Below are positions 58,315 through 64,000 of a DNA stretch of 64,000 nt, piece after piece; within the stretch, counting starts at the first letter, position 1, and each line of letters opens with the position of its first letter. The stretch is from contig NC_062238.1 in assembly GCF_905475465.1 (NCBI RefSeq), positions 3,204,501 through 3,268,500 of the forward strand. The letters are read 5' to 3'. This DNA comes from Pieris napi (lineage: Eukaryota; Arthropoda; Insecta; Lepidoptera; Pieridae). The position numbers and the translations under genes were made by a program. The notes beneath the pieces were generated by a model, which was given only the letters and a program-made list of their open reading frames with translations, made no database searches and was not told where the DNA came from.

Positions 58315-61300
58315 AATAGGAGGCAAACGGGCAGGAGGCTCACCTGATGTTAAGTGATACCGCCGCCCATGGACACTCACAATGCCAGAAGGCTCGCAAG
58401 TGCGTTGCCGGCCTTTCAGGAATTGGTACGCTCTTTTCTTGAAGGACCCTAAGTCGAATTGGTTCGGAAATACTTCTGTGGGCAGCTGGTTCCACATAGT
58501 GGTGGTGCGCGGCAAAAACTGCCTTAGAAAACGCTCTGTTGTGGAATGACGGACGTCGAGGTGATACGGATGGTATTTTGTATTTTGCCTTGACGTCCGA
58601 TGATGAAACTCAGCTGCAGGTATTAGACCGAACAACTCCTCTGAACACTCTCCATGGTAAATGCGGTAGAAGATGCAGAGAGATCCCACATCTCTACGCA
58701 ACGCCAAGGGATCAAGCCGCACTGAAAGTGACTGGTCGTCGACGATTCGAACCGCTCTTCGTTGAATACGGTCAAGTGGAAGGAGCTGGTACTGGGGAGC
58801 TCCCGCCCAGAGGTGAGAGCAGTACTCCATATGGGGCCGAATTTGAGCTTTATATAGTTGCAAGCGGTGGCCCGGAGTGAAGTACCGTCTCGCCTTGCTG
58901 AGCACACCAAGCTTTTTGGAGGCTAATTTAGCCTTTCCTTCCAGATGACCGCGAAACTGAACGTTATTCGATATGTCAACGCCCAGTATTCCGATGCTAG
59001 CTGAGGCTTTAAGGAGAGTGTCTTCAAAGAGGGGAGTAGCGACAAAGGGAGTTTTTTTAGCGGAAAACGCGCATACTTGTGTCTTCTTGGGGTTAAATTG
59101 GACTAGGTTTTGTCTGCCCCAGTCTGAGACTCCACGTAGAAGAGTTTCGACTTCAGACACAAGTTTGTTCCGGTACTCATCGACAACAGCCCGAGAAATA
59201 CCTGCCCGGCCAGTGTAAAAAGTATCCCCAGTGCTGTCGTCCGCATAGCAATGAATGTTGCTAAGCTGCAACATATCATTGATATGCAGAATAAACAGGG
59301 TCGGGGATAGGACACAGCCTTGTGGGACACCAGCATTCACAGGTTTCAGGTCGGAGCATGCTCCGTCGATGACGACTTTGATGCTCCGATCAGCGAGAAA
59401 GCTGGAAATCCAGTTGCATAATTTCTCAGGGAGCCCGTAGGCTGGAAGCTTCGAGAGCAGTGCTCTGTGCCACACCCGATCGAAGGCTTTCGCTATGTCC
59501 AAACTTACCGCCAGCGCCTCCCCCTTGGACTCAATTGCCTCTGCCCACCTATGTGTAAGGTATACTGAACTACAAATTCCTATGAAATAAAGATTTTACT
59601 GTACGTAAACTCCCCAGGTTGTCTCTGTTGAGGCAGACAACTTCCAATATCACTATTACTTAATTGTACATTATAAATTGCATATAATACAATAAATATT
59701 ATTCCTCAGGTACGGTCTCACCTACGAAGAGATAGAGAAAGGTCTTCCTCTCATAGACACATCCCGAACTCTAATCAGAGAAGTTTGCCCACCAGTCTTC
59801 TCCCACGTCGAGTGTCGCGCTGGAAAATACCGAAGACTTGATGGTCTATGTAACAACCTTCAGCATCCAACATGGGGTGCTACTATGGCGCCATTCCAAC
59901 GGTAAAAAATATTTTTATACATACGTATGTATGTACGTCTTGATATCCATCAATTGTCCACAAACATACACGCAACAATCGTACTTTTTAGAATAAAACT
60001 ATATCATCATTTTTCAATTCAATATTTATGCATCATTTTCATACGTTGATAATCCTAAAGGCTTCAAAACTAAACCACTGAATGGAAAATAATGAGTTTA
60101 ATTAAAGAGATAGAGTGAGAAAGAGACTCTTCTTCTTCCGCGCCTAACCTATACTGAATGAGGGGGCAATTTCTGTATGAAACATTATATTATATAAGGA
60201 AATCTTTTGCAGATTAATTGGTCCGTTATTCGCTGATGGCATTAACGCACCCCGTATTGCCCATACGGGGCGGGACCTACCGTTATCCCGGGTTGTCTCA
60301 AGAACCATGCACCCTGATGATGGCTTCCATGACCATGCTGGAACAGTAATGGTTATCGCGTGGGGACAATTCATGGATCACGATTACACTCTTACTGGAA
60401 CACCTTTAGGTAATTCTAGTTTTACTATTTTCCACACAACAACTTCAACGTTTACCCTTCAAGTTTAATACGATTTCTTACAAATACAGCCTTGCGATTC
60501 TGTAACTCACTTTTCGCTAACAACAATAAACTACAAGCTCCCTCCTTATCAGAATGCCAAATCGTAAAATGACTGCTTTACGACTGATATGAGCGCGACC
60601 GCCGCTGTGAAAACCGCTGTGAGAGTTCGAAAAGTGAGTTACAGAATCGCAAGGCTGAACTTAAATTTGCGGAGTGAAAACATACGAATTCCCTGAAAAT
60701 ATACTCAATATTTCTCTTTTGTCTATAATCTTTCTCTTTAGAGCAAGAAACTAATTATTGTATTTCTATAGACCCGATTAACCGCAATGACCCTGAGGAA
60801 TGCTGCAAGCGTCCTCCACACTTGAAACATCCCTACTGCAATGAGATCAGAATACCTGATGATGACTACTTCTACCGTCTGTTCGGTGTTAAGTGCATTG
60901 ACTTTGTTAGAGGCTTTCCATCTCCTAGACCTGGATGTAAGCTTGGTAAGTTAAACAAATTATATTACAGTAGTAAGTTTCGTACAGGCCTTACCAGGCC
61001 AGACTACAAGCGATAAGTTGTGTCTAAGCTATTCAGTATTTCAAACAAATGCATAGAAATGGATCCCCAAATTTGTAAGTAAAAAGGTATATGGATTTTG
61101 ACGTACTGAAGTACTGTAGTTCTGGTCTAAGTCTCGACTAATATTAAATTCAAGTCGAGAAGTGCGTAGAAAATTGTCGTTAAATTAAATCGGCATTGAT
61201 ACGAATGAAAATACCAGCCGCCATAGTTAGCTTTACTGCGTATTAAACGTTATAGCAATATTATAAAGCTCTTATATCTTGTATAAAATAAGCAATTTAA

Positions 61301-64000
61301 TATTCTAAATAGATTCACTGTATTGATTATGCAAAGGTTTTTCTAAACTTCTAAATGTAAATAGTAAAAAACACATTACAAAATATTTTAATGACCTCGT
61401 AATTGTTCAAAGTTAGCTGTCAGCTGAAATAAAATTAATCACTTTCATCATACAGTGTCAAAACGTGGTTTTATTGAGGAGATGTTTTTCTTCAAAATCT
61501 TGTGAAAGATCGTAAAATAAACCTTGTTAATTAATAGAATTGTGGAAGTAAATGGTAATGCAAACAAGGGCGAATATATTAACAAATTCTAGTTTTGCTA
61601 AAATAACGTTAAACTATTGAGGACCGAATCGTACAATTTTGCTATTAATTTAAAAATAGTTTTCCTTTTTCGTCCTATTGCTATCTATTCTTTAGGTTTA
61701 TGATTTCGACATTAACTATTATTGCTATTTATTTTATTCTAAAGACGCTTGTGTCTTGAAAAACTTTTCACAAGACTCGTCTAAAATCAATCTCCATAAT
61801 AAAAATTCTAGAAAAAGAAAGAAAGAAAAACTTTATTACACATGGCTAAAAAGAAGGTACTATTTAACCAATTAAAATACAGAGGCTTACCTCGTTTATT
61901 ATAGATCAAGGAACATGAATTTGTTACATTTATCCGTTGGTACAAAAGTGTACGTGGGCAGAAACATGACATGCAAACAATTTCTCAATTTTATCAATAG
62001 CCATCTGGCGTAAGCGGTTTCAACATTAAAATAGTAGTAGATATATGCATATTGAACAACCAAGTAGAAATCAATAGTAACTTATTTTAATATCTGGCAC
62101 CGTAGTCTGAGTCGACGCTTGGATCATATAAACTCCTGGGAGTACCTAAGTTAGATTTCTACAGAAGGCCTATGATGACAAAAAATGTAGAGAAATAGAT
62201 TTGTATCCAGGCACGGAATAGATTTTCGGCGTCAATTTGGTAGGTCAAGTAGAAGATGGACTTTATACTTCCTGAAATATTTTCCGGGAATCCATATCTT
62301 TCAATAAGTGATCGGGTATATTCGCCTTGTGCACTAAAATATGAAAGCAGTATTCGCATCTGGAATGTTTTATACTAAAAACATTCATTATGAAATGTTC
62401 GTCGCGCCAAACATTCACTTGAAGCAAAAGTACCATCAAAAACATTATTAATTTTCCGAAACGTAATCCGTTCAAATTGCGTGTTATTCAACAACATTCA
62501 GATCATTAAATGTTATATCATATTGTACAGTCACTAAATGTGACCGGTTCGGGAATCGCTTAGTGAAAGCAAACATAATGTAGTGCAAATTTTCGATTCT
62601 ATATACATACTTATATCAGACGTAATATCGAGAGTGAAGATGAAGATCAGTTATACCAATTTCACTGCTAAACTGTTACAAAGATACGGTACGGTTAGAA
62701 AAAATACTGAATAAGAAAGTTCAGGCATATTGTATCTACTAATAGAAGGCAATATTTAAGGTTAAACGGTACACATTGTATAAACAATTTACTTTATAGA
62801 ATTTAATTACATTACATTGTATAAAAGTAGGTTTATACCTCAATAAGAAAATAAATTATTGACACGTTGCTAATTATATTATTAATTTCTATCATGGTGT
62901 AGAATTAATAACCCATAAAAGACAATATTTGCTAAAATAAGCCTGTTCAATCCAGAGCTTTTTTTGAGAAAACAATAAATATTCAAACTACATATAAGTT
63001 GCATTACTTCACGTTGATAAAATATTACTACAGAATTACTTCTGAGTATATTATTCTTGATGATTCTGTCCTTGAAAAGCCACTTATAAATAGCAATCCC
63101 ACTGTAAATTGTTAGCTAATGATGCGTGTCCAGCTTTATTGCAATAAGAAATATATAAAGCCAAAAATTACCATTAATAATATTAGGTAAATAACTGACA
63201 CATGTAAATTATTACTATGTGTGGCAATACAGATTTGTTAACATAAATATTACCAAATTAGCAGCATATTTGGAATATTTTCTCGTGTGCGTTTGTATCA
63301 CGATATTATGAACCGTTTTCGGTTATAATATGGGTGTATTGTATAGGTATTATTGATAGGTGTGATAAGCGTCTGTGTTTCCCAATTATTTGTAAAAGAA
63401 TGTATGATCGCATTTGAACATTGTACTTTATTCAAATAAGGATAGATTTATAGACGTACGCAGAGTCGTTCATTTACTAAGTGCTAAATGGTTCACTAGA
63501 GATCAAATCGGAAGCTAAAAAATGTCTTTCAATTTTCTGTCTGCTATTCCTTAAATCAGGCGTTCACTAATCTAGCATTAAGTGTTGAGTTCCACTGTTG
63601 ACAGATGACTCTGAGAGTGGCTGTAATGTTTACTTTTCACAAATGTATCTTAATAACTGTCTAAACAAGATAAATGCCAATTTATTACATTTCACATCAC
63701 GCTTTTCAGAAATCGTTGTGAGCGAGAGACTGTCACATCAGGTTGTCAGATAACTATTAGATATTATGATTAGAACTTTGAAATGTTTTCATATAACGGG
63801 ACCTACTGCAGCGCAGTCGCTTAATAATAGTTTCCTAATAAGATTACTTTGGTCACATACCACCCACATTCTAGTACCTATCCTTTCGAATAACATCTGA
63901 AGATCGTTTTATCGTACTGATGTGTACTTTGCAGTTACGAATGATTGAACTTCAATTTATTATGATTTATAGGTTCGCGAGTGCCGTTCAACACATTGAC
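46714..64000 (+). CDS. Secreted animal haem peroxidase, first eight exons (runs off the window)
   Basis: Exons: 46714-46727, 50223-50378, 53810-53886, 55672-55762, 59710-59901, 60213-60409, 60772-60945 and 63973 onward. All junctions are GT-AG and every phase agrees, giving about 309 residues here. The start joins MMISR to ALIIALFSAYATS, a signal peptide, so the product enters the secretory pathway. Family landmarks are CRAGKYRRLDGLCNNLQHPTWG cut at the conserved CNNL, FADGINAPR, and the active site WGQFMDHD (Q229, D232, distal H233, D234). The cysteine-rich ECCKRPPHLKHPYC follows. The enzyme oxidises substrates with hydrogen peroxide. The high similarity to generic peroxidase blocks recalls the insect Cysu-type peroxidase, but this assignment is from memory and tentative. 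The proximal histidine and C-terminus lie beyond the window. Exon 1 has only 14 coding bases and is the least certain. Confidence 0.85.
46728..50222 (+). other. Peroxidase intron 1
   Basis: A 3.5-kb AT-rich intron. It holds the SINE at 48205-48475; no other gene or clear repeat was seen. Confidence 0.6.
48205..48475 (+). repeat. tRNA-derived SINE
   Basis: The head carries TAGTGGTTAGTACC (A box) and GGGTTCGATCCC (B box) in tRNA-like order, with a T-arm-like CCGGGTTCGATCCCCGG. The body then runs through TTGCCTAGTACCCATAACAC and ends in a poly(A) run at about 48459-48468. It is not a functional tRNA, as no acceptor stem closes. Confidence 0.8.
50379..53809 (+). other. Peroxidase intron 2
   Basis: AT-rich, 3.4 kb. 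It holds the LINE fragment at 50468-50700. Another LINE-tail-like patch lies at about 51090-51145 (AAGGCCGCAATGCACCCAGT). A weak SINE-like patch with GCGCGTTCGAACACTG lies near 53030. Confidence 0.5.
50468..50700 (+). repeat. LINE 3' fragment, inverted relative to the copy at 58283-59565
   Basis: It matches the reverse complement of about 58400-58660, including CACCTCGACGTCCGTCGTTC, GCCGCGCACCACCACT and GAAGTATTTCCGAAC. Stops and indels are present. The LINE reads in the same direction as the peroxidase gene. Confidence 0.8.
53887..55671 (+). other. Peroxidase intron 3
   Basis: AT-rich intron of 1.8 kb with no recognisable gene or repeat. Confidence 0.6.
58283..59565 (-). mobile_element. 5'-truncated LINE (jockey/CR1-like) in peroxidase intron 4
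   Basis: A poly(A) tail (28 T at 58283-58310 on the plus strand) directly follows the stop codon, so there is essentially no 3' untranslated region. The coding sequence is cut at about 59565, inside the reverse transcriptase. GC content is far above the intron. A convincing target duplication was not found. At least four smaller relics of the same family lie elsewhere in the window. Confidence 0.85.
58309..59502 (-). CDS. LINE reverse transcriptase, C-terminal part (truncated)
   Basis: An open frame of 397 codons from an internal methionine; readable frame extends upstream (THRWAEAIESKGEALAVSLD) to the truncation point near 59565. Motifs: DIAKAFDRVWH at the start, NAGVPQGCVLSPTLF, and the catalytic YADD near residue 87, followed by ILGVDISNNVQF and the thumb and C-terminal region (YCSHLWAGA, IQRRAVRIV). 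The endonuclease and the first reverse-transcriptase blocks are missing, so it is inactive although uninterrupted. The uninterrupted frame points to a fairly recent insertion. Confidence 0.85.
60487..60657. mobile_element. Small MITE in peroxidase intron 6
   Basis: The ends CAGCCTTGCGATTCTGTAAC and their inverse at 60630-60657 form perfect inverted repeats of about 28 bp around a 115-bp core without coding capacity. The left flank is TA; the right flank is AA, so the target duplication is uncertain. Confidence 0.75.
60946..63972 (+). other. Peroxidase intron 7
   Basis: A 3.0-kb AT-rich intron. A (GAAA)n run followed by AACTTTATTACACATGGC at about 61813-61845 looks like the tail of a minus-oriented retroposon. 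Minus-strand frames at 62159-62475 lack coding support. Confidence 0.5.

Larger units (their letters stand above)
55763..59709 (+). other. Peroxidase intron 4
   Basis: A 3.9-kb intron. Its last third is occupied by the minus-strand LINE at 58283-59565; the remainder is AT-rich without visible features. Confidence 0.6.

Noticed and set aside
62159..62475. Two overlapping minus-strand frames resembling a membrane protein
   Set aside because: AT-rich composition, no consistent motif order and no splice signals; likely chance frames in the peroxidase intron.

Overview
The window looks like a piece of an insect nuclear genome, most likely Lepidoptera. It is AT-rich, its genes are split by GT-AG introns, and the repeats are of types I associate with butterflies and moths (jockey-, R1- and RTE-type LINEs, a BEL/Pao element, tRNA-derived SINEs, MITEs). 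The species cannot be named from the sequence alone.

Four host genes are supported. A minus-strand first coding exon (2233-2536) has a TATA box upstream and a clean splice donor; the rest of the gene lies to its left, probably outside the window. A divergent two-exon plus-strand gene (3259-4130) encodes an unrecognised secreted protein of about 210 residues. A complete six-exon plus-strand gene for mannose-6-phosphate isomerase (16863-20405, 402 codons) keeps all zinc ligands. The first eight exons of a large secreted animal haem peroxidase gene (46714 to beyond 64000) reach past the distal-histidine motif; its introns hold SINE, LINE and MITE insertions.

The rest is mostly transposable elements and AT-rich spacer. 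From 4340 to 15039 there is a nest: a long-inverted-repeat (fold-back) element whose right arm was split by a full-length, apparently intact jockey-clade LINE (13-bp target duplication) and then by a BEL/Pao LTR retrotransposon (5-bp duplication). The LTR element has one LTR carrying three copies of a 148-bp unit where the other has one, and its pol is internally deleted but in frame. Two more long-inverted-repeat elements follow. The one at 23087-24395 carries a frameshifted open frame of a conserved but functionally unassigned protein type, and the one at 28679-31009 is a 2.3-kb near-perfect palindrome. All three are flanked by TA. A 5'-truncated R1-clade LINE (31744-34541), a Harbinger-like MITE (41913-42339) and many decayed LINE fragments complete the picture.

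Apart from the two divergent genes near 3 kb, no functional link between neighbouring host genes is evident; they are separated by repeats. No rRNA gene, functional tRNA gene, CRISPR array or bacterial-type feature was seen.
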